From Nesterenkonia alba DSM 19423 (GTDB taxonomy: Bacteria > Actinomycetota > Actinomycetes > Actinomycetales > Micrococcaceae): DNA of 48,956 bases. Every line of letters begins with the position of its first letter. The first letter of the stretch is position 1. The position numbers were made by a program, and so were the translations under genes. Positions 1-12,294 of the stretch are shown piece by piece. The stretch lies in NCBI RefSeq assembly GCF_000421745.1, contig NZ_ATXP01000016.1:1-48956 (forward strand). The letters are read 5' to 3'. The notes beneath the pieces are model-generated. The model had not been told where the DNA came from and did no database searches. It saw only the letters and a list, made by a program, of their open reading frames with translations.

Positions 1-83
<83 letters not shown>

Positions 84-264
84 AAAACTGAAAAAAGAGA
101 AAACCCTGCAACAACCACCACATCCCACCCTGCCGGAAAAACAAGGCCTCACAGGACATAACAGCTGCCACAAGATCAACAATCCAGGCTAAACACGACA
201 CACACCACGGGGGTGGCATGCGCCGCAATAACCAATCAAATAATTCATTGGTATCAACAAACTT

Positions 265-290
265 GGCACACTATTGAGTTCTCAAACAGC
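265..290 (-). promoter_or_regulatory. Conserved rRNA leader element (boxA-like region)
   Basis: On the minus strand this reads GTTTGAGAACTCAATAGTG, the block typically found in actinobacterial rRNA leaders between promoter and 16S. It is associated with antitermination and pre-rRNA processing. It lies about 180 nt upstream of the 16S start and downstream of the proposed promoter. The role is from established knowledge; only the motif is seen here. Confidence 0.7.
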
Positions 291-307
291 GAGTACATCC
301 GGCACCA

Positions 308-326
308 TCAGAAGAAAACCTTCTGA
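308..326 (-). other. Small hairpin in the rRNA leader
   Basis: TCAGAAG and CTTCTGA form a perfect 7-bp stem around a 5-nt loop, starting about 20 nt after the predicted rRNA transcription start. It may contribute to antitermination or leader processing; the function is not known. Confidence 0.4.
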
Positions 327-348
327 ATCGCTCCGAAGCAACTTATCT

Positions 349-377
349 AAGTTACCGCTCCTTAAGTGGCCTGTCAA
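349..377 (-). promoter_or_regulatory. rRNA operon promoter, -35 and -10
   Basis: On the minus strand a perfect -35 TTGACA (377-372) is followed after exactly 17 nt by TAACTT (354-349), a housekeeping-sigma promoter. Transcription would begin near 342, giving a leader of about 260 nt before 16S. Other rRNA promoters further upstream are possible, but I see no equally good one. Confidence 0.7.
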
Positions 378-407
378 CTCGGTCTCTGACCGGTTTCGGG
401 GCGCACT

Positions 408-483
408 CTTCAAGGTAAAACCTTGAAGGAGCAGGGTCGGGGCGATGTGCCCCTGATCTGCGCCGGGTATGCGTCCCGGCGCA
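408..483 (-). terminator. Three successive hairpins between tyrS and the rRNA promoter
   Basis: Three perfect stems follow each other downstream of the tyrS stop: TGCGCCGGG/CCCGGCGCA (459-483, 9 bp), GGGGC/GCCCC (439-453, 5 bp) and CTTCAAGGT/ACCTTGAAG (408-428, 9 bp, 3-nt loop). None has a clear U-tract, which is common for actinobacterial terminators. They probably stop tyrS transcription before the rRNA promoter. The rest of the 484-561 gap holds nothing recognisable. Confidence 0.5.
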
Positions 484-561
484 ATGAATTACTGTACACA
501 CCTCTGTGGCAGTCTGCAAGCTAAGCCGTTACACCCCCGCGCTGACGGGGATATCAGGGTC

Positions 562-1872
562 TTAGGCACGCACCACAATGGCGAGGTTCTTCTTACCTCG
601 ACGCACCACAAGGTACTTGCCGTGGAGCCACGCGGAATCCGGAACGGGAGCTTCGGCGTCGTCGATCTTGACGTTGTTGATGGAAGCACCGCCCTGCTGG
701 ACTGCCCGGCGGGCTTCGGCACGCGTGCTGGTCAATCCTGTCTCGGTCAAGGCTGAGACAATCGTGACCTCCTCAGCAGAAAGCTCGGCAGTGGGAACTT
801 CAGCGGCGATGGCCTCCAGGGTGGGTTCATCGATCTCGGCGATCTCCCCCTTACCGAAGAGAGCTTCCGCAGCAGCGATGACTTTTCTGGTGGCCTCTTC
901 CCCATGAACCAGCACGGTGACATCCCAGGCCAAGGCACGCTGAGCTTCACGTTTAAAAGGCGTCTGCCGCACCGACTCGGCGAGTTCTTCGATCTGTTCT
1001 CTGGTACGGAAGGTGAAGACTTTAAGCCGCTCAATGACGTCGTCGTCGGCGGTATTGAGCCAGAACTGGTAAAAGGCGTATGGCGAGGTGAGCTCAGCGT
1101 CGATCCAGATGGCATTGCCCTCGGATTTGCCGAACTTGGTGCCGTCTGAGTTGGTGATGAGCGGTGTGCCCAGCGCGTGGACATGGGCGCCGGTCGCTTT
1201 GCGCACCAGCTCAGTACCGGCAGTGAGATTGCCCCACTGGTCCGACCCACCAAACTGCAGAGTGCAGCCGTGGTCCTGGTAGAGCCGCAAGAAGTCGTAG
1301 CCCTGCAACAGCTGGTAGCTGAACTCGGTGTAGGAGATACCCTCCTCTGAATTCAGGCGCTTGGCAACGATCTCCTTCTTAATCATCGTCCCAACCCGGA
1401 AATGCTTGCCAATATCGCGCAGCATTTCCAAGGCACCCACGCCCTGCCACCAATCAAGGTTATTGACCAGATGTGCCGCATTCTCCCCGTCAAAGGAGAC
1501 GTAGTGCCGCAACTGCCGCTGCAAGCGTTTGACCCATTCCGAAACCACCTCCGGGGTATTGAGCACCCGCTCCCCCGATTCCCGGGGATCCCCAATGAGG
1601 CCGGTGGCTCCGCCAATCAAACCCAGGGGTCGATGACCAGCCAACTGAAGACGCCGCATGGTCAGTAACTGGACCAGGTGCCCGAGGTGCAAGGAGGCAG
1701 CCGTGGGGTCGAAACCGGCGTAATAGGTCAGCGGCTTCCCCGCCAGGGCCTCTTCCAGTGCGGTCTCATCGGTGGAGACGTACACGAGGCCGCGCCAGGA
1801 CAACTCCTGGAAGATGTTGTCGAAGCTGGGGTCGTTACGCTGCTGGCTCAGCACAGGGTTCGTCTGACTCAC
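562..1872 (-). CDS. tyrS: Tyrosine--tRNA ligase
   Basis: Class I aminoacyl-tRNA synthetase that charges tRNA-Tyr with tyrosine in the cytoplasm. The 436-residue protein has the family's usual length. The HIGH-like signature HLGH is at residues 62-65 and the KMSKS-like loop KFGKS at 246-250. The tyrosine pocket motif GGSDQWGN lies near 208-215, and the last 65 residues form an S4-type RNA-binding domain. It starts 15 bp after the stop of the upstream helicase gene, so the two may be co-transcribed. Hairpins at 408-483 could end the transcript before the rRNA operon. No T-box leader is visible upstream. Confidence 0.97.
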   Translation of the reverse strand: MSQTNPVLSQQRNDPSFDNIFQELSWRGLVYVSTDETALEEALAGKPLTYYAGFDPTAASLHLGHLVQLLTMRRLQLAGHRPLGLIGGATGLIGDPRESGERVLNTPEVVSEWVKRLQRQLRHYVSFDGENAAHLVNNLDWWQGVGALEMLRDIGKHFRVGTMIKKEIVAKRLNSEEGISYTEFSYQLLQGYDFLRLYQDHGCTLQFGGSDQWGNLTAGTELVRKATGAHVHALGTPLITNSDGTKFGKSEGNAIWIDAELTSPYAFYQFWLNTADDDVIERLKVFTFRTREQIEELAESVRQTPFKREAQRALAWDVTVLVHGEEATRKVIAAAEALFGKGEIAEIDEPTLEAIAAEVPTAELSAEEVTIVSALTETGLTSTRAEARRAVQQGGASINNVKIDDAEAPVPDSAWLHGKYLVVRRGKKNLAIVVRA

Positions 1873-1887
1873 GGCGTTGACTTTACC

Positions 1888-4233
1888 TCAGAAGCCCTCT
1901 GGTAGAGCCTGTGCGTGCAGTACCCGCAGTGATCGGGTCGGTCGGGTCAATGCTACATACAGCGGACCCACTGTTCCGTGGGCCTCAGTGATGAGTTCAG
2001 TGGGTTCGACCACGACGACCGCATCGAACTCGAGACCCTTGGCCTCATCGGCAGTCAGGGCCACGATGTCCTGTGTCATCGACCCGGCACCAGTGCCCAG
2101 ACGCTGACCATAGGCTGCTGCCAGGGCGCTACGCACCGGGGTGATGAGCCGGTCGGGAACGATCACAGCCACCAGGCCCTCGCCAATGCGGGTGTGCTCG
2201 GCGCGGACCCCCTCAACCGCTGCCTGGATCAGCTCCTCGCCGGAAGCGACTGTTTCGATCACCGGTTCATAATCGCCCTCGCGCACAGTCCGCAGTGAGG
2301 TGGTCGGCAGTCCATGAGCCTCCGCCACCCGGGTGGCCAGGTCCACGATGCGCCGTGGCGTGCGGTAATTGACGGTGAGTTCCTCAATCCGCAGCCGGTC
2401 GTCATCAATGAACGGGGCAAATGCCGCTTTCCAGTCCCGCGCTGCCGAGGGTGAAGCCCCCTGTGCGGTATCCCCCACGGCGGTGAAGGACTTCAGCGGA
2501 CAGCGGCGGAAGAGCACATGCCACTGCATCGCCGAGAGCTCCTGCGCTTCATCGACCACAATGTGCCCATACGTCCAGGTCCGGTCGACTCCTGCACGCT
2601 CAGCGGCCGTCATCCGGGGGCCGGTTTCTGTATTGAGCGCGACGACGTCTTCGGCGCGTACCACTCCATCGGCCCCGATATCTGCCAGGGCACCTTCGGT
2701 GTTTTCCAGGGCTTTGCGGGCATTCTCCAAGTCCTTTTCCCGCGTGGCCTGCTGCCGGGCTTCCTGGCGGCCGGCGGTTTCGTCGAGCTCGCCTAACAGT
2801 TCCGCGGCTTCGTCGAGCAGAGGAACATCGGCCACGGTGAATGCCGAGCCCGGATCCCGTTGCAGCAGGCAACGTTCCGCCTCGCTCAGCTGAGGAGCGA
2901 CATCGGCCAGATACCCCGGTTTGGCGAAGAGGTCCTCGAGCAGCGCGGCGGGCGTGCGGGGCATCCAGCACAGGTTCAGCAGCACCCGCACATCCCGTGC
3001 GGTGCGTACATCTTCGATGAGGTAGCTGCGATCGGCCTCATTGCCTTCGCTGCGCGTGGTGAGGATGCGTTCGAGCTTGTCGGCGATCTCTTTGACCACG
3101 ACTTTGACAAAGGTGGCCCGCGCTTCGTTATACGGCTTACCGGTCGCCTTAGCCCGTTCAATACCGCGGCTAATCATCTTAGGAGTCACCGTCACCGTGA
3201 CCCCTTCGACCGTCACATCACGCGGGGCAGGAATCGTCCGCCGCCGGTGGGCGACAGCCGCTGCGATGATCTCGACCCAGTCGAGTCTGCCTTTGATCTC
3301 CGCGACGGCGGGGTTGGTCTCCTCAACTCCTCGCACCCCGGGGAAAAGGTCGGCCAGCGAGGACATCACCACCCCGGTCTCCCCCAAAGAGGGCAGCACC
3401 CGCTCGATATAGGACATGAAGGTGGAGTTGGGTCCCACCATGAGTACTCCGGCGGATTTCAGCCGTTCCCGGTGGGCGTAGAGCAGGTAGGCGGCCCGGT
3501 GCAGGGCCACTGCCGTCTTCCCGGTTCCCGGTCCGCCCTGAACGACCAGGACCCCGGAGCGCTCCGCTCGGATAATGCGGTCCTGCTCGGACTGAATGGT
3601 GGCGACAATATCGCCCATCTGGCCGGTCCTGCGGGCGGTCACTGCAGCAAGCAGCGCCCCGTCCCCGTGGTTCTCAGCTGTTTCCTCCAGTAGAGAGGTG
3701 TCGAGTACTTCGTCTTCTAAGCCCTGCACCTGACGGTGTTTCAGCAGCAGGTGGCGACGCCGGCGCACCCCTTGCCGATCGAAAGCAGTCGCTTGGTAGA
3801 AGACCCCTGATTCGGGGGCACGCCAGTCCAGCATGAGCCGTTGCCGGTCAGCGGAGGTCAGTCCGATCCGTCCGATGTACCGGCAGTCACCGTTATCCAG
3901 GTCCAGCCGACCGAAAACGAGTCGGTCATCAACTGCATTGAGTTGGGCAAGCCGGTCCTCGTACATCGTGGCGAAGGCGTCACGCTCGGAGATGTTCTGC
4001 ATCGTGCCCACTGCGCCCGTGGCCCGGATCTTGGAGAGCTGCTGCTGGTGCTCGTAGCGCAGCTCATCGAGCCGGCGGTATAGCGCGGCCACGTATTCAC
4101 GCTCCTGGTCGATTCCTGCTTCCAGGGGAGGCAGCGGGACAGAACCCGACGCTGTCTGGGCAGCGGCGACGTCGTGCCCAGTGTGTCCGTTGGCCTCGGC
4201 CTGGGTCTCAGGCGGGGTGTTGATGTCACTCAT
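1888..4233 (-). CDS. helD: HelD-like superfamily 1 ATPase, RNA polymerase recycling factor
   Basis: A 781-residue UvrD/Rep-like ATPase. Walker A is GGPGTGKT at residues 233-240 and a Walker B/motif II VVDEAQE lies in the C-terminal half, with a C-terminal UvrD-type motor segment ending in LYVALTRPTR. The first ~230 residues include a charged, coiled-coil-prone segment (about 40-75), like the arm that HelD inserts into the RNA polymerase secondary channel. Known HelD proteins (Bacillus, mycobacteria) release stalled or inhibitor-bound RNA polymerase, and some give rifamycin tolerance (HelR). Which subtype this is cannot be told by eye. The gene sits 97 bp after the glycosylase gene and 15 bp before tyrS. 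Confidence 0.85.
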   Translation of the reverse strand: MSDINTPPETQAEANGHTGHDVAAAQTASGSVPLPPLEAGIDQEREYVAALYRRLDELRYEHQQQLSKIRATGAVGTMQNISERDAFATMYEDRLAQLNAVDDRLVFGRLDLDNGDCRYIGRIGLTSADRQRLMLDWRAPESGVFYQATAFDRQGVRRRRHLLLKHRQVQGLEDEVLDTSLLEETAENHGDGALLAAVTARRTGQMGDIVATIQSEQDRIIRAERSGVLVVQGGPGTGKTAVALHRAAYLLYAHRERLKSAGVLMVGPNSTFMSYIERVLPSLGETGVVMSSLADLFPGVRGVEETNPAVAEIKGRLDWVEIIAAAVAHRRRTIPAPRDVTVEGVTVTVTPKMISRGIERAKATGKPYNEARATFVKVVVKEIADKLERILTTRSEGNEADRSYLIEDVRTARDVRVLLNLCWMPRTPAALLEDLFAKPGYLADVAPQLSEAERCLLQRDPGSAFTVADVPLLDEAAELLGELDETAGRQEARQQATREKDLENARKALENTEGALADIGADGVVRAEDVVALNTETGPRMTAAERAGVDRTWTYGHIVVDEAQELSAMQWHVLFRRCPLKSFTAVGDTAQGASPSAARDWKAAFAPFIDDDRLRIEELTVNYRTPRRIVDLATRVAEAHGLPTTSLRTVREGDYEPVIETVASGEELIQAAVEGVRAEHTRIGEGLVAVIVPDRLITPVRSALAAAYGQRLGTGAGSMTQDIVALTADEAKGLEFDAVVVVEPTELITEAHGTVGPLYVALTRPTRSLRVLHAQALPEGF

Positions 4234-4330
4234 CCGGTGGCGAGACTCTTCCCGTTTCGGTAAAACGATCAGTCAATACTACGCCGTGCCAGGTAAACGG
4301 AAGGTTGCCGACCCCTCTCGAGTGGGGCGG

Positions 4331-5026
4331 TCAGTCATGGAACAGCTCGGTGGTCTTTTTGGCCAGATCGGCCGGAACTCCTTTGCCGGGGCGGTACCTG
4401 GAGACGGTGGGGTCTGCGGTGATCCAGAACCGCCACGGGAACTCCCACCCGCCGCCCGGTCCGGAGACCCCCACCCGAGGTCCTGAACTGATCGGGTACG
4501 ATGACGCCCCCTTACTGAAGAGCTGAAACCGCACCTGATCTGCCCGCTCCCCTAAGGAAACCGGAGCCTCATCCTGGGTGATCGTCACCGGAGTTCCGTC
4601 CATCGGCAGGGTGATCCCCAGTCCTTGACCAAGCCGGCCTGGACCGGAGAGGAGCGCCGGACCGGTGTCTGTGCCACCGCGGCGGTCAACGGCGAGCTGC
4701 CGTCCGGCCACGACCTCACCGGCGCGCAGCAGAATCCCCCCGGCGACCTCTGCGCCGGCCACGAGGTTCAAACAAAAGTGGATTCCGTAACTGCGGTACA
4801 CGTAGGCATGCCGCGGCGGCCCGAACATCGTCGCGTTGCGCGGAGTCTGACCGCGGTAGGCGTGTGAACCGGGATCCTCTCCGGCGTCGCCGTAGGCCTC
4901 GACCTCGGTGAGGCGCACTGTGACCTCTCCCAGCCCCGTGCTGACCCGCAGATGGCAGCCCAGTAGCTGTGGTGCGACTTCACGCGGGTGTTCCTCGAAA
5001 AGGTCGTGGAGTTCCTTGCTATCCAT
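4331..5026 (-). CDS. DNA-3-methyladenine glycosylase (AAG/MPG family)
   Basis: Base-excision repair glycosylase that removes alkylated and deaminated purines. The 231-residue protein carries the family blocks LTEVEAY, DPGSHAYRGQTPRN and ATMFGPPRHAYVYRSYGIH, the last including the DNA-intercalating Tyr region. The Glu in TEVEAY is the catalytic acid in the family. An open frame continues further upstream, but homology begins right after ATG 5026 (MDSKELHDLF), which lies 7 bp after the argH stop, so that start is chosen. It is probably co-transcribed with argGH, a position often seen in actinobacteria. Confidence 0.92.
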   Translation of the reverse strand: MDSKELHDLFEEHPREVAPQLLGCHLRVSTGLGEVTVRLTEVEAYGDAGEDPGSHAYRGQTPRNATMFGPPRHAYVYRSYGIHFCLNLVAGAEVAGGILLRAGEVVAGRQLAVDRRGGTDTGPALLSGPGRLGQGLGITLPMDGTPVTITQDEAPVSLGERADQVRFQLFSKGASSYPISSGPRVGVSGPGGGWEFPWRFWITADPTVSRYRPGKGVPADLAKKTTELFHD

Positions 5027-5033
5027 GGTGGGG

Positions 5034-7737
<2,704 letters not shown>

Positions 7738-7806
7738 GTCAGTTCTCCTCCACACATCCGGGGTGCACCACCTGTGGTGGCGTCACAGATCGCCTCGAAC
7801 CCACAG

Positions 7807-7844
7807 TCTACATAAATATTCCGCTGCACACATAAGTATCGTGC
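7807..7844 (-). promoter_or_regulatory. Tandem ARG boxes (ArgR operator) upstream of argG
   Basis: Two ARG-box-like cores, TACATAAATATTCC (7809-7822) and CACATAAGTATCGT (7829-7842), lie 72-105 bp upstream of the argG start. Their start-to-start spacing is 20 bp, the same as for the pair upstream of argC in this window. The first core matches 11 of 14 positions of the consensus TGAATwwwwATTCA; the second is weaker. The region lies between divergent argG and the ankyrin gene, so ArgR could affect both. Confidence 0.65.
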
Positions 7845-7895
7845 CACTGCGCTTCCCCTAGCCTACGTGCTGGACAGCCCGGATAAAGTAGAGCC

Positions 7896-8342
7896 ATGGC
7901 CGACGACCCGCAGCAGCCCGATCCCGCCGACCCCGCAGGCCCCTCAGACCTCACCGAGGAGCAGCTGCAGTTCCTGGCGTCCCTGTTCGACTACGCCCGG
8001 GCAGGCAAAACCGAGGAACTGCTCGAACTCATCGACCGGGGCGTGCCGGTGGACCTCACCAATGACAAGGGTGACACCCTCCTCATCTTGGCCGTCTACA
8101 ACGATCACACCGACTTGGCCCGCGGACTGATGGAACGCGGAGCCGATATCCACCGCGTCAACGATCGAGGCCAGACCGCTCTGGGCTGCGCGGTCTTCCG
8201 GCAGAACACCGAGGCCACCGAGCTACTCCTGCACGCCGGGGCGGATCCCACCCTCGGTCGGCAAAGCGCCTACAACGTGGTGGAGGTCTTCGGGCTCGAA
8301 CAGATGCGCAGTCTCCTCGACGCCCACGCGCTGAAAAACTGA
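7896..8342 (+). CDS. Ankyrin-repeat protein
   Basis: A 148-residue cytoplasmic protein with no signal peptide. After an acidic, proline-rich start (about 25 residues) it has three to four ankyrin repeats. Landmarks are GDTLLILAVYNDHTDLARGL, the next repeat GQTALGCAVFRQNTEATELL and the inter-repeat turns ERGADI and HAGADP. Such proteins are protein-binding scaffolds; the partner is unknown. It stands alone on the plus strand between argR and argG and converges on argR with only 18 bp between the stops. No role in arginine metabolism can be read from the sequence. Confidence 0.85.
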   Translation: MADDPQQPDPADPAGPSDLTEEQLQFLASLFDYARAGKTEELLELIDRGVPVDLTNDKGDTLLILAVYNDHTDLARGLMERGADIHRVNDRGQTALGCAVFRQNTEATELLLHAGADPTLGRQSAYNVVEVFGLEQMRSLLDAHALKN

Positions 8343-8360
8343 GGCGAAGCGCGCAAAAAT

Positions 8361-8867
8361 CTACTCCGGGCTGTGCCCCTCTGCCAGCGATGTGAAATAA
8401 CCTGCGACGTCGCCCCCTCCGGTAGGGCTGGTGGTGACCACCATAATCGTGTCGTCACCGGCGATCGTGCCGAGGATGTCGTTGCGTGCAGTGTGGTCAA
8501 TCGCACTCGCTAAGAACTGAGCAGCACCGGGCGGGGTACGCAACACCACAAGATTCGCACTGGACTCCGCAGAGACCAGCAGGTCACGGCATAGTGCGGC
8601 GAGCCGAGCCGTCGTCGTCGACTCCGCCTGCTCTGCTTGTAACCTGCGGTCGGGCCCCTCTGAGGGGACCGCGTAGATGAGACTGCCGTCTTTGGCGCGG
8701 ACCCGTGCGGCCCCGATCTCCACCAAGTCCCGGGAGAGCGTGCCCTGAGTGACGGTCACACCAGCCTCCGCCAGCCGCTGAGCCAACTCAGCCTGGGAGT
8801 GGACAGCGGAACGAGCAATTAATTCCCGGATCTTGGCGTGCCGTGCGGTCTTGGTGGTGGGAGTCAT
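8361..8867 (-). CDS. argR: Arginine repressor
   Basis: Hexameric arginine-responsive DNA-binding protein that represses arginine synthesis genes by binding ARG boxes. The 168-residue protein has an N-terminal winged helix (SQAELAQRL and TVTQGTLSRDL, residues ~30-55). Its C-terminal oligomerisation and arginine-binding domain contains the GTIAGDDTI loop. It is the last gene of argCJBDFR; its ATG overlaps the argF stop by one base (TGATG), so it is translationally coupled. The likely targets are the two ARG-box pairs at 7807-7844 and 14547-14584. Confidence 0.96.
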   Translation of the reverse strand: MTPTTKTARHAKIRELIARSAVHSQAELAQRLAEAGVTVTQGTLSRDLVEIGAARVRAKDGSLIYAVPSEGPDRRLQAEQAESTTTARLAALCRDLLVSAESSANLVVLRTPPGAAQFLASAIDHTARNDILGTIAGDDTIMVVTTSPTGGGDVAGYFTSLAEGHSPE

Positions 8868-9841
8868 CAGCGTCGCTCGCCAGCCTTCACGGCCGCAACA
8901 GTAGCCTCATCCGCCAGTCCGGATTCCACCAGCAGCCACGCCATCAACGCCTTCTGGGCGTGGAGGCGATTCTCGGCCTCATCCCAGATGACGCTGCGCG
9001 GCCCGTCGAGCACCTCGGCGGTGATCTCCATCCCCCGGTAGGCGGGCAGACAGTGAAGCACGACGGCGTCCTCCGCGGCTACTTCCAGCGACTGAGCGTT
9101 GACCTGGTAGTCACCAAAGAGTTTCATCCGCTGGGGCTTCTCATCCTCCTGCCCCATGGAGATCCAGGTGTCGGTGGCCACGACGTCGGCCCCGGCCAGG
9201 GCCTTGGCCGGGTCGGTGGTGACGGTGACCTTCCCCCCGGTCTCGGCCGCGCGGTCCTCCCCGGCGGTGATGATGTGCTCCTGAGGCAGGTAGCCCTCCG
9301 GCCCGGCGATGCGCACATCCATCCCCGCATTGACCCCCGCCAGCAGATACGAGTTGGCCATATTGTTCGCCGCATCCCCAAGGTAAGCCAGTTTCAATCC
9401 GGCGAGCCGGCCTTTGTGCTCCCGGATGGTCAGCAGGTCTGCCAGCAGCTGGCAGGGGTGGTAGTCATCGCTGAGCGCATTGATGACCGGGACCCGAGAG
9501 TGCTGAGCCATCTCCTCCAGTCCCGCCTGAGCATAGGTACGCCAGATGATGAGACTGACCTGCCGGTCCAGGACCCGCGCGGTATCGGCAATGGACTCCT
9601 TGTGGCCCAGTTGTGCCTCACCGGGGTTGACGATAATCGGCTGCCCGCCCAGGTGGGCAATGCCAGAGGCGAAGCTAAACCGGGTCCGGGTGGAAGTCTT
9701 ATCGAAGATCACCGCAGCGGTCTGCGGACCAGCGAGCGCCTTGACCTTATACGGCTGGGCTTTCACGTGCTCGGCAAGGCTCAGCACCCGATCGAGTTCT
9801 TCCGGGCTGAGGTCCAAGTCAGTGAGGAAGTGACGTGTCAT
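8867..9841 (-). CDS. argF: Ornithine carbamoyltransferase
   Basis: Transfers the carbamoyl group from carbamoyl phosphate to ornithine, giving citrulline. The 324-residue protein has the carbamoyl-phosphate motif STRTR at residues 50-54, the HPCQ motif and the ornithine-loop motif HCLP near residue 268. Length and motif order are those of an anabolic enzyme. Its start overlaps the argD stop by four bases (ATGA), so it belongs to the argC operon. Confidence 0.97.
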   Translation of the reverse strand: MTRHFLTDLDLSPEELDRVLSLAEHVKAQPYKVKALAGPQTAAVIFDKTSTRTRFSFASGIAHLGGQPIIVNPGEAQLGHKESIADTARVLDRQVSLIIWRTYAQAGLEEMAQHSRVPVINALSDDYHPCQLLADLLTIREHKGRLAGLKLAYLGDAANNMANSYLLAGVNAGMDVRIAGPEGYLPQEHIITAGEDRAAETGGKVTVTTDPAKALAGADVVATDTWISMGQEDEKPQRMKLFGDYQVNAQSLEVAAEDAVVLHCLPAYRGMEITAEVLDGPRSVIWDEAENRLHAQKALMAWLLVESGLADEATVAAVKAGERR

Positions 9842-11169
9842 ACGAGCTCCTTCAGCGCTGCGGTGAATCGGGTCAGGAAGATCTGCGCCTCATCAGCAGA
9901 GAGGATCAGCGGCGGTGCCAGGCGCAGGGTGTACTCGCCGGTGGCGTTGATGATGAGCTGGTGGTCTTCCCGGGCGGTGGTGACCAGGTCTTTGGCGGGG
10001 GCCTGGCGGTGGCCGAACGCGGCGGCGGCCAGGTCCACACCGATGTGCAGGCCGAACTGCCGCACCTGGGCCACCTCTGGCAGGTTCCTCAACTGACCAG
10101 CGAGCTGCTCGCCCACCCGGTGAGCGTTAGTGAGCAACTCCTCTGACTGGATGGTCTCCAGGGTGATCTGTCCGGCCAGGGCCGCTAGTGGATTTCCACC
10201 AAACGTGGATCCGTGCTGCCCGGCCCCCAGCAGGGTGCCGTTCTGCGGACCAAAGGCCACCAGAGCTCCGATGGGCACCCCGGAGCCGAGCCCTTTTGCC
10301 AGGGTCATCAGATCCGGTGCCAGCTCGGCTCGCAGGGCGGCACCCTCGGTGTCCACACTGGCCAGCTCTCGGGCCACGCCGTGGAACCGGAACCATTCCC
10401 CGGTGCGTCCGATTCCGGTCTGGACCTCGTCATAGACCAGCAGAGCCCCGTGCTGACGGGTCAACTGGCGAGCCTGTCTGAGGTATTGCGGGCTCAAGGG
10501 ACGGATTCCCGCCTCACCCTGGATGGGTTCTAGGAAGATTCCGGCGATATCGCCGGTGGGGTGACCGGTCCCCGCAAAGGCTTCCTCGAGTGCGGTGAGG
10601 TCGTCGAAGGGTAGGAACTCCACCCCGGGGATCAGCTCGCCAAAGGGTTGGCGGAAAGCTGGTTTATGCGTCAGGCTCAGGGCGCCGAGGGTCCGGCCGT
10701 GGAAACCCCCTTCTAAGGCGAGGATACGCTGCTTGCCGGTGTGCTCACGGTGCCGGAGTACGGCCTTAAGAGCTGCTTCATTAGCCTCTGACCCGGAGTT
10801 GGCGAAGAAAACTCGGGAGCCGACCGGTGCCTCAGCGGCGTTGATGAGCATTTCTGCTAAACGCATCTGCGGCACGGAGGTGAACAGGTTGGAGACGTGG
10901 ATCAGTTGCCGTGCTTGGTCGCTGATGCCCTTCACCAAGGCGGGGTGGGCGTGGCCGAGGGCGTTGACGGCGATCCCGGCGAGCATATCCAGCAGCTTCC
11001 GGCCGGTGGAGTCAGTGACCCAGCATCCCGACCCGTGGGTGAGCAATTCCTGCGGGGTACCGAAAACCCCCATCAGCGACTGCTGGTAGCGCTGCTGCCA
11101 GGATGCCGCGGAGTCCAGTGCTTCCAGGCCAATGGCATCGGGGAAGGCACCCTGGGAAGCATCGCTCAT
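9838..11169 (-). CDS. argD: Acetylornithine aminotransferase
   Basis: PLP-dependent class III aminotransferase converting N-acetylglutamate semialdehyde to N-acetylornithine. The 443-residue protein shows the [12 protein letters not shown] phosphate-binding block, the [13 protein letters not shown] aspartate region and the PLP lysine in [13 protein letters not shown]. It is somewhat longer than the ~400-residue norm because of about 25 extra N-terminal residues. ATGA overlaps join it to argB upstream and argF downstream. Confidence 0.95.
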   Translation of the reverse strand: MSDASQGAFPDAIGLEALDSAASWQQRYQQSLMGVFGTPQELLTHGSGCWVTDSTGRKLLDMLAGIAVNALGHAHPALVKGISDQARQLIHVSNLFTSVPQMRLAEMLINAAEAPVGSRVFFANSGSEANEAALKAVLRHREHTGKQRILALEGGFHGRTLGALSLTHKPAFRQPFGELIPGVEFLPFDDLTALEEAFAGTGHPTGDIAGIFLEPIQGEAGIRPLSPQYLRQARQLTRQHGALLVYDEVQTGIGRTGEWFRFHGVARELASVDTEGAALRAELAPDLMTLAKGLGSGVPIGALVAFGPQNGTLLGAGQHGSTFGGNPLAALAGQITLETIQSEELLTNAHRVGEQLAGQLRNLPEVAQVRQFGLHIGVDLAAAAFGHRQAPAKDLVTTAREDHQLIINATGEYTLRLAPPLILSADEAQIFLTRFTAALKELV

Positions 11170-12287
11170 GACCTGCTCGCTTTCTGGTCGGGGTAGTGAG
11201 GGGATTCTGCTGGGCTTACCTGGCGGGTGGTTTCCTGATGCTGCACTGGGCCAGCTGCCGCGACTGGGTCAGGTGCTGGGTCGGGCACAAGGAGGGTGCC
11301 GACTCCTTCGGCTGTGACGATTTCCAGCAGCATCGAGTGCGGCTGCCGTCCGTCCACGATGTGCGCCTGCGGGACCCCGGCCTCAACGGCCGCTAAGGCT
11401 GCGGTCATCTTCGGGATCATCCCGGACTCCAAGCTGGGCAGCATGCTGCGCAGGTCAGAGACGGTCAGTGCGGAGATCAGCGAGTCCCGATCGGGCCAGT
11501 TGGCGTAGAGACCCTCGACGTCGGTCAGCATCACCAGTTTGGCCGCTTTGAGGGCGGATGCTACTGCTCCGGCGGCGAGGTCGGCGTTGACGTTGAGAAC
11601 TTCCCCGGTGGGGACGCCGTCGTCGTCGACTTCCGGTGCGATGGTGGAGATCACCGGGATCCGTCCGGCAGCAAGAATGTCTTCTACTGCGGCGGGCTCA
11701 ACTCCGGTGACCTCACCGACGAGTCCCAGATCGGTGGTCTGCCCGTCGATCTCGACGGTTTTGCGCACTGCCTGCAGCAGCGCGGCGTCTTCGCCGGAGA
11801 GCCCGACCGCGTAGGGGCCGTGGGAGTTGATGAGTCCAACGAGTTCTCGACCCACCTGTCCGGTGAGGACCATGCGGACCACATTCATCGCTTCTGGGGT
11901 GGTCACACGGTGCCCGCCACGGAATTCACTGGCGATCCCGAGGGTGTCCAGCATGGCGTTGATCTGGGGTCCGCCACCGTGGACCACCACCGGTTTGACC
12001 CCCACGTGACGGAGGAAGACGACGTCTTCAGCAAAGGCCCGGCGCAGTTCATCGTTGACCATCGCGTTGCCGCCGTATTTGATGACGACGACGGCGCCAG
12101 CGAACTTCCGCATCCACGGCAGCGCCTCGACGAGCACTTCGGCTTTGGCGGCAGCACTGGCCAGGGTGGCGGCGTCCCGGGGTTGGATGCCGGCAGCGGC
12201 GGTGATCTCCGGCTCTGTGGCCCGCTGCCGAGCCGGACGCGGAGCTGCAGGCTGGGTGCTGTGTGCCGGTGGAGTGTTCTCTGACAT
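11166..12287 (-). CDS. argB: Acetylglutamate kinase
   Basis: Phosphorylates N-acetylglutamate, usually the arginine-feedback-inhibited step. The KYGGNAM motif binds the ATP phosphates and [11 protein letters not shown] binds the substrate. The start is ATG 12287 ([10 protein letters not shown]), 7 bp after the argJ stop, giving 373 residues. The frame is open further upstream but that part is argJ in another frame. The protein has an N-terminal extension of about 50 residues and a Pro/Ala-rich C-terminal tail of about 45 residues, so it exceeds the ~300-residue norm at both ends. Confidence 0.94.
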   Translation of the reverse strand: MSENTPPAHSTQPAAPRPARQRATEPEITAAAGIQPRDAATLASAAAKAEVLVEALPWMRKFAGAVVVIKYGGNAMVNDELRRAFAEDVVFLRHVGVKPVVVHGGGPQINAMLDTLGIASEFRGGHRVTTPEAMNVVRMVLTGQVGRELVGLINSHGPYAVGLSGEDAALLQAVRKTVEIDGQTTDLGLVGEVTGVEPAAVEDILAAGRIPVISTIAPEVDDDGVPTGEVLNVNADLAAGAVASALKAAKLVMLTDVEGLYANWPDRDSLISALTVSDLRSMLPSLESGMIPKMTAALAAVEAGVPQAHIVDGRQPHSMLLEIVTAEGVGTLLVPDPAPDPVAAAGPVQHQETTRQVSPAESPHYPDQKASRS

Positions 12288-12294
12288 ATCCGCC

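Noticed and set aside
2860-3693. A 277-codon plus-strand frame opposite the HelD gene
   Set aside because: No recognisable domain, no ribosome site, and fully inside a well-supported gene.
8843-10096. A 417-codon plus-strand frame opposite argF and argD
   Set aside because: It spans two certain genes on the other strand and has no motif of its own.
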